Origin: an uncultured Lachnospiraceae bacterium
Lineage (GTDB): Bacteria > Bacillota > Clostridia > Lachnospirales > Lachnospiraceae
Reading direction: 5' to 3'
Length of the DNA: 64,000 nt
NCBI GenBank assembly: GCA_910579935.1
Contig: CAJTVQ010000019.1
Location: 1 to 64,000, forward strand
In this document: piece after piece, positions 25,145 through 33,425 of the stretch
How positions within the stretch are numbered: position 1 is the first letter of the stretch
Layout of the letters: each line of letters begins with the position of its first letter
Notes under the pieces: generated by a model
What the model was told of the DNA's origin: nothing
The model's input: the letters and a program-made list of their open reading frames with translations, nothing else
Databases searched by the model: none
Made by a program: the position numbers and the translations under genes

Positions 25145-26475
25145 TGATAAGGACCTCCCCAGTCTCCGACCATATGCGTGGTCATTCCTTCCTCCGTCCA
25201 GGTCCGCGTCTCAAAATGATAGTTCATCTCATACAGAAATCCGTTTTTCTTCTGCAGATTGCTGTACATATAGCTGATAACATACTGGGTATGCGGAAAC
25301 TCAATTCCGTCTTCCGCTGCCGGTTCATAGGATATGCATGTACGCAGTACGCCGTTATCTCTCATATCCGTTCCCCACACGGTAATGATTCCTGCCGTCG
25401 CTTCATTCTCACTGAACTCCGGAAATGAAAAAGTCCATGCCCCGTCATTCTGCCTTAACTTCACATACTCCCTGCTGACGGGAATCTGGGTTTCCCCGGT
25501 CCAATATTCCATCGTCCCGCTGATAAAAGCATCCCGGATACCGGTATAGGTATCGGTCACGATAAACTCTTTTGCCGCCTCATAATTTCCGCTGTCAAAC
25601 TCCTGAAAAATTCCTGCAAAAATTTCCTGCACTTCTTTTTCCTTCTGCAGACAGGCAATTAAACTGCTTCTTCCGGCACGCGGCGCGATTTCTTCCGCTT
25701 CCATCAGAATATTCAGATATGCATCCACCTGTTCCGCCGGCAGCGTCAGTTCTTCCGTATCCAAATATCCGAATTGCTCCGTCACTGACCTGATCTCATC
25801 GGACGGATTTCTTTGATACAGGGTAAACAGCTGCTCCATCGTCTGCCCGTATGCCGCAAAATCAACGACCGGCGCTGCCGCTTTATACTGTTCCATCATC
25901 CGTTCGCATACCGTATGCAGCAGCTCCAGCGCGTCTTCCTCCATGATTCCCTGGTCCAATACCGATATGATCTTATCCAGGGTTTCACTTCCTATATGAT
26001 CTCGGTTGATCTCATCCACCGCTTCATTCAATATTACCGTACAATAATACTGCAACAGACTTTCATCCTGCGTATTCTCCCATCCCGCATACAATACCTG
26101 TTTCGCCTGGGAATCATTCTCCATGCCGAGATAGGCGCCTGCCATACAGTGGTAAGCTTTTACCGACGTGGAATCGATTTCCAAAGCGTTCTCATAAGCC
26201 TCGATTGCCTCCGTATACGCTTCTTCTTCTGTATACTCATCTCCTGCATTCAGCTGCCGGCTTAATTTCACGGAAGGAAGGTTCCACACAACAGCAAAGC
26301 CGCCTCCCCCAATGACCCCGAATATCAAAAAAGCAACCGCAATCCTCTCCATGATAACCAGACGCCGTCTCGCTCTCCTGCGCTTGGCTTTCCGCTGCTC
26401 TTTCGTAAGCAGCGAGTCTTTTCTCCTCTTTGCCGATTTCCTCTTCTTATGCCTTTTTTTTCTTCTATCCTCCAT
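25126..26475 (-). CDS. Membrane-anchored TPR protein, unknown function
   Basis: A 449-residue protein. Residues 1-42 are extremely basic (runs of Arg and Lys), followed by one membrane span (about 43-65, ERIAVAFLIFGVIGGGGFAVVW), so the rest should lie outside the membrane. Residues about 75-140 hold TPR-like helices (EEAYTEAIEAYENALEIDS, then SVKAYHCMAGAYLGM). The C-terminal third is beta-rich, with many aromatic residues and no recognised domain. The start at 26475 has GGAGG seven bases upstream; an upstream in-frame start at 26505 lacks one. Its coupling to thiN may be positional only. The gene family is not recognised beyond the TPR repeat. Confidence 0.75.
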   Translation of the reverse strand: MEDRRKKRHKKRKSAKRRKDSLLTKEQRKAKRRRARRRLVIMERIAVAFLIFGVIGGGGFAVVWNLPSVKLSRQLNAGDEYTEEEAYTEAIEAYENALEIDSTSVKAYHCMAGAYLGMENDSQAKQVLYAGWENTQDESLLQYYCTVILNEAVDEINRDHIGSETLDKIISVLDQGIMEEDALELLHTVCERMMEQYKAAAPVVDFAAYGQTMEQLFTLYQRNPSDEIRSVTEQFGYLDTEELTLPAEQVDAYLNILMEAEEIAPRAGRSSLIACLQKEKEVQEIFAGIFQEFDSGNYEAAKEFIVTDTYTGIRDAFISGTMEYWTGETQIPVSREYVKLRQNDGAWTFSFPEFSENEATAGIITVWGTDMRDNGVLRTCISYEPAAEDGIEFPHTQYVISYMYSNLQKKNGFLYEMNYHFETRTWTEEGMTTHMVGDWGGPYQWEKRY

Positions 26476-26546
26476 AACAAAACCTCCAAAAACCAAACGT
26501 AACAAACAATTTTCATACTATCATAGAAAAACTCACATTGCAATGC

Positions 26547-26561
26547 TATAATCTAGATATG
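26547..26561 (+). promoter_or_regulatory. Promoter -10 directly before the YgjP-like gene
   Basis: TATAAT at 26547-26552 lies only six bases before the ATG at 26559. Transcription from it would begin at or next to the A of the start codon. No ribosome site is visible before the ATG, so the message may be leaderless. The -35 region is weak. Confidence 0.45.
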
Positions 26562-27185
26562 GACAAGAAAATTACACTAACGGACAAAAATAACATACCT
26601 TTTACCATTCCCTATGAGATCATCCGCAGCCGCCGCAAAACCTGCGCCATTGTTCTGAAAGAAGACGCCTCCGTTACGGTCCGCCTTCCGCTCTATGGAA
26701 AAGACGCGGACGCGGAAAGGTTCTTAAGGGAAAAACAGTTCTGGATCAGTGCCAAATTATCGGAGCTTCAGGCACGCAAACAGGAACAGCAGGCAAGACA
26801 GCCGGAAACTTTACAACTCACACCCAAACAGCGTCTTGCTTTGGAACAAAGATACCGGGCCGCTGCCAAATCCTATATTCCGCAGCGGGCTGCTTATTAT
26901 GCCGAAAACTACCGTCATCTGATCCGGCATGTTTATTCCTCCATTGCCATCCGTGACCAAAAGACCCGCTGGGGGAGTTGCAGCAGCCGCGGTACCCTCT
27001 CCTTCAACTGGCGGCTCATGCTGGCTCCACCAAACGTGCTGGACTACGTAGTCGTTCATGAACTGTGCCATTTGGAACATATGAACCATTCCAAAGATTT
27101 CTGGGCGTGTGTGGAATCTATCCTTCCCGATTACAAGATATACCGGAAATGGCTGAAAGAACACGGGCATGAATTAAAATTTTAA
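26559..27185 (+). CDS. YgjP/SprT-like zinc metallopeptidase (DUF45, M48-like)
   Basis: A 208-residue protein with the zinc-site motif HELCHLEHMNHSKDFW (about 165-180): two His, a catalytic Glu and a third His. Before it is the family block KTRWGSCSSRGTLSFNW (about 135-151). The fold is a minigluzincin-like peptidase; some relatives sit beside type I restriction systems, but none is present here. The cellular substrate is unknown. The ATG at 26559 is preferred over a TTG at 26538. No ribosome site precedes it, and a TATAAT box lies six bases upstream. It diverges from the TPR/thiN operon. Confidence 0.85.
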   Translation: MDKKITLTDKNNIPFTIPYEIIRSRRKTCAIVLKEDASVTVRLPLYGKDADAERFLREKQFWISAKLSELQARKQEQQARQPETLQLTPKQRLALEQRYRAAAKSYIPQRAAYYAENYRHLIRHVYSSIAIRDQKTRWGSCSSRGTLSFNWRLMLAPPNVLDYVVVHELCHLEHMNHSKDFWACVESILPDYKIYRKWLKEHGHELKF

Positions 27186-27210
27186 CGGGAACGGAAATCA
27201 AAAATACCAA

Positions 27211-27251
27211 AAAGACATTTTTCCAAAATAACCTTTTGGAAAAATGTCTTT
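27211..27251. terminator. Long perfect bidirectional terminator
   Basis: An 18-bp perfect stem beginning AAAGACATTTTTCC, with a TAACC loop, between two convergent genes. T/A runs flank both sides of the stem, so it can terminate the peptidase gene and the DEAD-box helicase gene. Confidence 0.88.
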
Positions 27252-27268
27252 CTAAATGCAAATAGGAA

Positions 27269-28912
27269 TTATTTCTTCTTCCCGGCCTTACTCCCCTTTG
27301 CCTCTTTCCCGTGTTTCACGCCAAGCTCTACATCCAATCTGCGGGAGGAACTGCGTTTCGCCACATCTGCATACCAGGCTTTTTCCTCTTTCCCGCTCTT
27401 ATCTTTCGCTTTTTTTTCTTTTGAGCTTTTTTCTTTTATATTTTTTTCTTTGGAACCTTTTTCTCCGCGTCGTTCCTTATACGGCGCACCGTCTTTCTTC
27501 TTTCCCTTTCCGAACTCGCCCCGTCTGCGGGCGCCGAATCCGCCGGCGCGCAGGCCGAAATCCTTCCCCCGGCCTTTCTCTTTCTCGACTTTGATATCCT
27601 TGATATCATCGCCCATCTTCATTTTCATAAATGCAGCTGCCAATTCCAAAGCAGTATATTCCCCTGCTTCCAGCCTGCCCTGCAAAAATTCCATGGTCTT
27701 GTCCAGATTCTTATTCCGCATCGTCTCAAGTGCCTCTTCCAGCACCTTTTCCGACTTCACCGAAGTAATGTCCGCTGCGGACGGAATGTTCCTCTCCTTA
27801 ATCTTCGTATGGCAGACCCTTTCGATGTCCCGCAGTTTACGGATTTCCCGCCCTGTCACAAGGGTAAAGGAACGTCCCGTCTTACCGGCCCTTCCGGTAC
27901 GCCCGATACGGTGGACATAATACTCGATATCTTCCGGCACATCATAATTAAAAACCGCTTCCACATCATCCACGTCGATTCCTCTTGCCGCCACATCGGT
28001 TGCGATCAGAGTCGAAGTCCTGCCGCTGCGGAACAGATTCATCACCGTATCCCGCTGGTTCTGGCTCAGGTCGCCATGCAGCCCTTCCGCCTGATATCCC
28101 CTGTCCTTTAAATGCTCCGTCAGTTCGTCCACCATCCTCTTGGTATTGCAGAAAATCAGCGAACGCTTCGGATGGTAATAGTCCATCAGCCTGGTCAGCA
28201 CTTCCTCTTTGTCCTTGCGCTGCACCTGATAATATGCCTGTTTTACCAAAGGAATTGTCACTTCCTTCGGTGTCATTTTCAGATATTCCGCGTCCGGTCT
28301 CTGGTATTCTCTTGTAATATCCAATATAGGCTTCGGCATCGTGGCGGAGAACAGTGCCGTCTGCCGCTCTGCCGGCATATCCTTCAATATGGTTTCGATG
28401 TCTTCACGGAATCCCATATTCAGCATCTCATCCGCCTCATCCAGCACAATGGTCTTTACCTGTGCCGTCTTGATCGTATGGCGGCGCATATGGTCCATAA
28501 CCCGTCCCGGTGTCCCAACTACAATCTGTGTCCCTCCGGCCAGCGAACGGATCTGTCTCGTAATATCCTGTCCTCCATATACGGGAAGCACCTTAAGTCC
28601 GTGCACATATTTGGCAAACCGGCGTATTTCCTCCGCAGCCTGTATCGCCAGCTCTCTGGTCGGACAAAGCACAATGGCCTGAAGCGCCCGAAGCTGTGTG
28701 TCGATTCCCTGAATCAGCGGAATACCGAACGCTGCCGTCTTTCCGGTTCCGGTCTGTGCCTGACCGATTAAATCTTTCCCTTCCAGCATAACGGGAATGG
28801 CCTGCGCCTGAATGGGAGTCATATATTCGAAGCCCATTTCCTCCACTGCTTTTATAATCCTCTCATCAATTCCTGATTCTCTGTAACTTACCTGCTGTTC
28901 TATACTATCCAT
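27269..28912 (-). CDS. DEAD-box RNA helicase, CshA/DeaD-like
   Basis: A 547-residue ATP-dependent RNA helicase. Motifs in order: Q-motif GFEYMTPIQAQAIP (27-40), Walker A AQTGTGKTA (about 52-60), PTRELAIQ, GTPGRVMDH, DEAD (about 155), SAT, then IATDVAARGIDVDDV and HRIGRTGRAG. The last 130 residues are a very basic Lys/Gly/Arg/Glu tail that probably binds RNA without specificity, as in cold-shock helicases acting in ribosome assembly and mRNA decay. AGGAG precedes the ATG. It stands alone between terminators. The tail's repeats of KEK and SKEK are low complexity and should not be used for homology. Confidence 0.93.
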   Translation of the reverse strand: MDSIEQQVSYRESGIDERIIKAVEEMGFEYMTPIQAQAIPVMLEGKDLIGQAQTGTGKTAAFGIPLIQGIDTQLRALQAIVLCPTRELAIQAAEEIRRFAKYVHGLKVLPVYGGQDITRQIRSLAGGTQIVVGTPGRVMDHMRRHTIKTAQVKTIVLDEADEMLNMGFREDIETILKDMPAERQTALFSATMPKPILDITREYQRPDAEYLKMTPKEVTIPLVKQAYYQVQRKDKEEVLTRLMDYYHPKRSLIFCNTKRMVDELTEHLKDRGYQAEGLHGDLSQNQRDTVMNLFRSGRTSTLIATDVAARGIDVDDVEAVFNYDVPEDIEYYVHRIGRTGRAGKTGRSFTLVTGREIRKLRDIERVCHTKIKERNIPSAADITSVKSEKVLEEALETMRNKNLDKTMEFLQGRLEAGEYTALELAAAFMKMKMGDDIKDIKVEKEKGRGKDFGLRAGGFGARRRGEFGKGKKKDGAPYKERRGEKGSKEKNIKEKSSKEKKAKDKSGKEEKAWYADVAKRSSSRRLDVELGVKHGKEAKGSKAGKKK

Positions 28913-28949
28913 GAAACTCCTATTCTGTCTCTGCGACCAATTAAAATCT

Positions 28950-28987
28950 TATAAAAAAGACAACACCGGTTTAAAAGTGTTGTCTTT
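28950..28987 (-). terminator. Intrinsic terminator after the ACT gene
   Basis: On the minus strand AAAGACAACAC pairs with GTGTTGTCTTT around a ten-base loop and is followed by six T. It lies 34 bases after the ACT gene stop and 38 bases before the helicase ATG, so it separates the aryl-pyruvate cluster from the helicase. Confidence 0.85.
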
Positions 28988-29020
28988 CAATCCTCGAACT
29001 TGTTCAGTATACTCCGCTTT

Positions 29021-29455
29021 CTATTCAAAGTCAAGCCCGATTTCTTCCGGTTTTACAATTTCTACACCCTTTCCGCGCAGAACTTTCTCCGCCAGAACCA
29101 GATCGGAAGTTTTAAACACAATGGAAGCATCATCTTTTCCCGTAGCCAGCGCATACATATATTCTATATTGATATGCTCGTCACAGATAGTTTCCAGCAG
29201 CTCCTGAAGCATCCCTACCTTGTGCGACAGCTTAACTGCCATCACATCCGTAAGCCTGGAAGAAAACCCGTTTCTTTTCAGCGCTTCATATGCTGTTTCC
29301 GGTTTGTTCACCAAAAGACGCAGCATTCCGAATTCATTGGTATCGGCAAGGCTCAGAGAAATGATATTCACTCCGTTATTCTTAATCACTTCCAGTACGT
29401 CTTTCAGCCGGCCTTCCCTGTTTTCCACAAAAACTGATAATTGTTTTATAAACAT
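29021..29455 (-). CDS. ACT-domain protein of the IorAB/PaaK cluster
   Basis: A 144-residue protein of two tandem ACT domains (about 1-68 and 70-140): FIKQLSVFVENREGRLKDVL, then VMAVKLSHKVGMLQELLE. ACT domains bind amino acids and regulate enzymes; this double-ACT type often follows phenylacetate-CoA ligase genes in anaerobes. It probably senses an aromatic amino acid or its product and modulates the pathway, which is inference from context. The start at 29455 has GGAGG eight bases upstream; the ATG at 29464 is too close to it. It is the last gene of the minus-strand iorA-iorB-paaK-ACT unit. Confidence 0.85.
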   Translation of the reverse strand: MFIKQLSVFVENREGRLKDVLEVIKNNGVNIISLSLADTNEFGMLRLLVNKPETAYEALKRNGFSSRLTDVMAVKLSHKVGMLQELLETICDEHINIEYMYALATGKDDASIVFKTSDLVLAEKVLRGKGVEIVKPEEIGLDFE

Positions 29456-29532
29456 GCCATACACCTCCTGTCCTGATTTTAATTTTTCCTGAAATAACGG
29501 GTTCCGATATCCCGCTGCCAGCGGGCTTTCCG

Positions 29533-30821
29533 CTATACCAGTTTCCTGTTATCAATAACATGTACCGCTTTTCCCATGCTTCTTTCAATGCTCTTAGGTT
29601 CTACCAGCTTCACCTTGACCGCAAGTCCGATTGCCTGCTGTATCACATGACCGATTTTCGTGGATAATTTCTCCAACTCCCTGATCTCATCGGAGAAGAA
29701 TTTCTCTCCCACCTCCACCTGAACCTCCAGCGTATCCAGATTATTGACACGGTCTACGATCATCCGGTAATGAGGGGTCGTTTCACCCATTTCCAAAAGC
29801 GCCGCCTCTATCTGGGAAGGGAATACGTTGACACCGCGTATGATCAGCATGTCGTCCGAACGCCCTTTAAACCTGCTGATTCTTGGGAGTGTCCTGCCGC
29901 ACCCACAAACCTCATGGGTTATGCTGGTCAGGTCTCTTGTGCGGTAACGCAGCAGGGGCAGCCCCTCTTTCGTAATCGTGGTAAATACCAGTTCTCCCGT
30001 CTCTCCGTCCGCCACCGGCTCCAGTGTCTCCGGACTGATGATCTCCGGCAGAAAATGGTCGTCATACACATGAAGCCCTGTATGGCATTCGCAGTCACAC
30101 GCCACGCCCGGTCCCATGATTTCCGACAATCCGTATATATCATGTGCATGAATATGCAGTCTGTCTTCGATCTGTCTGCGCATATTCTCCGTCCACGGCT
30201 CTGCCCCGCAGACCGCCGTCTTCAGTTTAATCTTATCCACTTCACCGTTCTCTTCCAATGTTTCCGCGATATGCAGCAGATAAGAAGGCGTACAGGCAAT
30301 TGCCGTTACCCCGAAGTCCACCATCATTGTGGTCAGCTTCTTCGTATTTCCGGTAGACATCGGCACCACCGTTGCCCCCAGCTTCTCCGCTCCGCCATGG
30401 GCTCCCAGCCCGCCGGTAAACAGCCCGTAACCGTAAGCCACCTGAATAATGTCTTCCCGGCTCACTCCGGCCATGGTCAGCGCCCTTGCCACGCACTCGC
30501 TCCATATATCCAAATCCCGTCTCGTATATCCCACTACGGTCGCCTTTCCTGTCGTTCCGCTGGATGAACGATTTCAGACTGGGGAACCGCAAACAGGCCG
30601 AAAGGATAATTGTCCCTCAGATCCGCCTTTGTGGTAAAAGGCAGTTTCGGCAAATCCTCAATCCCCCGGATATCTCCCGGTTCAATCCCGATGTTCTGCA
30701 TCTTTCTTCTGTAAAAAGGAACGCTGTGATACACCCGGTCTACGGTCTTTATCAGTCTGGCGCTCTGCAGTACCCGCATTTCCTCTCTGCTCATACACTC
30801 CTTTGTTTCATTCCAAATCAT
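29533..30821 (-). pseudogene. paaK: Phenylacetate-CoA ligase, frameshifted
   Basis: Homologue of the AMP-forming ligase that makes phenylacetyl-CoA from phenylacetate, CoA and ATP. The N-terminal part (from 30821; GGAGG seven bases upstream) reads PKLPFTTKADLRDNYPFGLFAVPQSEIV, then shifts frame and stops at 30534. The C-terminal part resumes as SSGTTGKATVVGYTRRDLD and continues intact to 29533, including YGLSEIMGPGV and the hinge region IIRGVNVFPSQ. Functional relatives read EIVRIHASSGTTGK. Here EIV is followed by only two bases before the Ser-Ser codons, so about ten bases are missing near 30565. The loss hits the ATP-binding loop. It may be a true mutation or a sequencing error. Its partners iorA and iorB are intact. 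Confidence 0.85.
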
Positions 30822-30825
30822 CGCC

Positions 30826-31395
30826 TTACCTCCCATACCCTGCCAGGAATGCCTGCTTATTGATCTCCACGGTTTTTGGGGGCACGGTCTTCTCTATGAT
30901 TTTCAGCCAGTCTTCTTTCGTGAAATCCATATGCCTTGCCGCCATGCCCAGTACCACCACGTTAAAAGCTTTGGCATTTCCAAGCTTCATAGCCTCATCC
31001 ATCGCGTTGATCGTATGTACCTCATGCATTTTACCCAGTTCTTCTATGATATTCTCCGGATACTGCGCCATCCCTGTTACAACCGTGATTGGCTCAATCT
31101 TCCAGTCATTGACGATCAGTACCCCGCCCTTTTTAAGGAAATGGGCATACCTCAGCGCTTCCAGCCGCTCAAAGGCAATCAGTACGTCCGCCTGCCCTTC
31201 CTCCACAATCGGCTCCGCCACTTTATCCCCATATCTGACAAAAGTGACTACACTGCCGCCGCGCTGTGCCATGCCATGCACTTCCGACAGCTTGACATCA
31301 TAGCCTGCCTCATTGATGATTCCTCCAAGAATACGGCTGGTCAGCAAAGTTCCCTGACCGCCTACTCCCACTATCATAATACTCTTTGTCGCCAT
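30826..31395 (-). CDS. iorB: Indolepyruvate:ferredoxin oxidoreductase, beta subunit
   Basis: A 189-residue gamma-type subunit of 2-oxoacid:ferredoxin oxidoreductase. It starts SIMIVGVGGQGTLLTSRILG (about 5-24), the family nucleotide-like loop, followed by EVHGMAQRGGSVVTFVRYG (about 38-56). With IorA it oxidatively decarboxylates indolepyruvate and other aryl pyruvates to the acyl-CoA, reducing ferredoxin. It lies 24 bases after iorA. Its last codons contain the ribosome site of the paaK homologue, so translation is linked. Confidence 0.93.
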   Translation of the reverse strand: MATKSIMIVGVGGQGTLLTSRILGGIINEAGYDVKLSEVHGMAQRGGSVVTFVRYGDKVAEPIVEEGQADVLIAFERLEALRYAHFLKKGGVLIVNDWKIEPITVVTGMAQYPENIIEELGKMHEVHTINAMDEAMKLGNAKAFNVVVLGMAARHMDFTKEDWLKIIEKTVPPKTVEINKQAFLAGYGR

Positions 31396-31419
31396 ATCTT
31401 TCTCCTCCTGCCATCCCGC

Positions 31420-33159
31420 TTATTTCGGCTGTTTTCCGATTGCTTCGAAAGGACACAGCTGCATACACAGACCACATCCGTTACACATCGTTTCATCAAT
31501 CGCAATGATTCCGTCTTCCTTCTTCGTAAGCGCCGGACAGCCCGGTCTTAAGCAGGCGCCGCATTTTTTGCATTTCTCCGGTATGGATACGCATTTATCC
31601 GGAAAAACATTTCCTTTCAGCAGCACACAGGGGGATTTGGTGATGATCACCGATACCTCATCCCTTGCGGTTTCCTCTTTGATGACTTTTTCCAGTTCCT
31701 TCAGATCAAAGGCATTGACTTCCACCACATGTTCAATTCCGATGGCCTTACAGAATTTATAAATGCTGATGGCCGGAACCACTTCTCCCTTCAGAGTCTT
31801 TCCCGTTGCCGCATGGTCCTGATGGCCGGTCATGCCCGTAGTGGAATTATCCACGATCATCACCGTCCCGGTTCCCTGATTGTAAACCATATTCATCAGG
31901 GAATTTACCCCCGTATGCATAAACGTGGAATCTCCGATCACTGCCACCCAGTTTTTCACATATTCCCTGCCCTTTGCCTTTTCCATCCCGTGCAGGGAGG
32001 AAATGCTGGCTCCCATACAGATGGTCGTATCTATAACACTGAGGGGCGCCACTGCCCCTAACGTATAGCAGCCGATATCCCCCGCCGCATGAATTTTCAG
32101 CTTGTTCAGTACGGAAAACACGCTTCTGTGCGGGCATCCCGGACAGAGAATCGGCGGGCGCGCCGGCACCTGTGCCGGTAAGTCCGCTTCCACCCCCTCG
32201 GGAAGCAGTACACGCCTTAACAGATTGGCGCTGTATTCTCCCTGTCTGGTGAAAATCTCTTTTCCGACCGCTTTGATCCCCCATGCTCTCACCTGTTCTT
32301 CTATGACAGGCTCCAATTCCTCGAATATGTACAGCCGCTCCACCCTGGAAGCAAATTCTTCGATTAATTTCTTCGGAAGCGGGTGCACCATACCCAGCTT
32401 TAACACGGATGCGTCAGGAAATACTTCTTTCACATACTGGTAAGGGATTCCGCTGGTAATAAAACCGATGGAAGTATCCTTATATTCCGCCCGGTTAATG
32501 GAAAAGCCGCAGCCATCCGCAGCCATGGCTTCCATGCGTTCCTCCACATAAACGTGTCTCTCCTTTGCCATTCCCGGCATCATGACAAATTTACCGATAT
32601 TCCTTTCATATGGCTTATCAGGAATCTCTTCCCGCTCTTCCAGCGTAACCATACCCTGGGAATGGGACAGACGCGTGGTCGTCCTCAAAATCACCGGCGT
32701 ATCATATTTTTCACTCAGGGTAAACGCAAATTTCATAAAATCCTTCGCTTCCTGACTGTCCGAAGGCTCCAATACCGGCACCTGCGCCGCCCTGGCCACA
32801 CATCTGGTATCCTGTTCATTCTGCGAACTGTACAGACCCGGATCGTCCGCAGCCACCAATACCAGACCTCCGTTTACACCTGTATAGGCCGCCGTATACA
32901 GCGGATCGCTTGCCACATTGACGCCCACATGCTTCATCGAAGCCATCGCCCGCACTCCGCTGACAGATGCTCCGATGGCAACCTCCATCGCCACTTTTTC
33001 ATTGGGCGACCACTCTGCATAAATTTCTTCGTATTTTACCACATTTTCACTGATTTCCGTACTGGGCGTTCCCGGATAAGCCGCGGATACCTTTACCCCC
33101 GCCTCATAGGCGCCGCGGGCTATCGCTTCATTCCCAAGCATTATCTTTTTCTCTGCCAT
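31420..33159 (-). CDS. iorA: Indolepyruvate:ferredoxin oxidoreductase, alpha subunit
   Basis: A 579-residue fused alpha/beta-type subunit. It opens with LGNEAIARGAYEAGVKVSAA, then YPGTPSTEI (about 29-37), the 2-oxoacid-binding domain. The thiamine diphosphate domain holds CPGCPHRS (about 341-348), GDIGCYTLG and GDSTFMHTGVNSL, then DNSTTGMTGHQ with the cofactor Mg site. The C-terminus has two ferredoxin-like cluster motifs, CKKCGACLRPGCP and CNGCGLCMQLCP, for two [4Fe-4S] clusters. It degrades aromatic amino acids via their pyruvates in anaerobes. GGAAGGA precedes the ATG. It heads the iorA-iorB-paaK-ACT unit. Confidence 0.94.
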   Translation of the reverse strand: MAEKKIMLGNEAIARGAYEAGVKVSAAYPGTPSTEISENVVKYEEIYAEWSPNEKVAMEVAIGASVSGVRAMASMKHVGVNVASDPLYTAAYTGVNGGLVLVAADDPGLYSSQNEQDTRCVARAAQVPVLEPSDSQEAKDFMKFAFTLSEKYDTPVILRTTTRLSHSQGMVTLEEREEIPDKPYERNIGKFVMMPGMAKERHVYVEERMEAMAADGCGFSINRAEYKDTSIGFITSGIPYQYVKEVFPDASVLKLGMVHPLPKKLIEEFASRVERLYIFEELEPVIEEQVRAWGIKAVGKEIFTRQGEYSANLLRRVLLPEGVEADLPAQVPARPPILCPGCPHRSVFSVLNKLKIHAAGDIGCYTLGAVAPLSVIDTTICMGASISSLHGMEKAKGREYVKNWVAVIGDSTFMHTGVNSLMNMVYNQGTGTVMIVDNSTTGMTGHQDHAATGKTLKGEVVPAISIYKFCKAIGIEHVVEVNAFDLKELEKVIKEETARDEVSVIITKSPCVLLKGNVFPDKCVSIPEKCKKCGACLRPGCPALTKKEDGIIAIDETMCNGCGLCMQLCPFEAIGKQPK

Positions 33160-33303
33160 CTGCTTTATCCTTCCTGTCTTTCAATCGTTAATGATTACAT
33201 TCTATCATAAACCGGGCTTTCATGCCACAAAATAAATTTCATTTACACAAACTCCCTATTTTCCTCAGGATTTCAGGCACTGTCTCCGTAATTGACAAAA
33301 AAC

Positions 33304-33327
33304 GTAACAGTATGACTGAACTGTTAC
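33304..33327. repeat. Inverted repeat upstream of the chemoreceptor promoter
   Basis: GTAACAGT (33304-33311) and ACTGTTAC (33320-33327) form perfect 8-bp arms with an eight-base centre. It lies 28 bases upstream of the -35 box of the chemoreceptor and 145 bases upstream of divergent iorA. Without a T-run it is more likely a protein site than a terminator. Confidence 0.45.
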
Positions 33328-33355
33328 CAAAAAACGCATGAATATTCATATAAAA

Positions 33356-33384
33356 TTGACAGAACTATACAAAAATGTTACAAT
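33356..33384 (+). promoter_or_regulatory. Sigma-A promoter of the chemoreceptor gene
   Basis: TTGACA (33356-33361), a 17-base spacer and TACAAT (33379-33384), close to consensus. It starts a leader of about 35 bases before the ATG at 33426. Confidence 0.8.
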
Positions 33385-33425
33385 ATGAGTACTTATTTGA
33401 CATTAGAGGGCAGGAGGGTAAAGCA

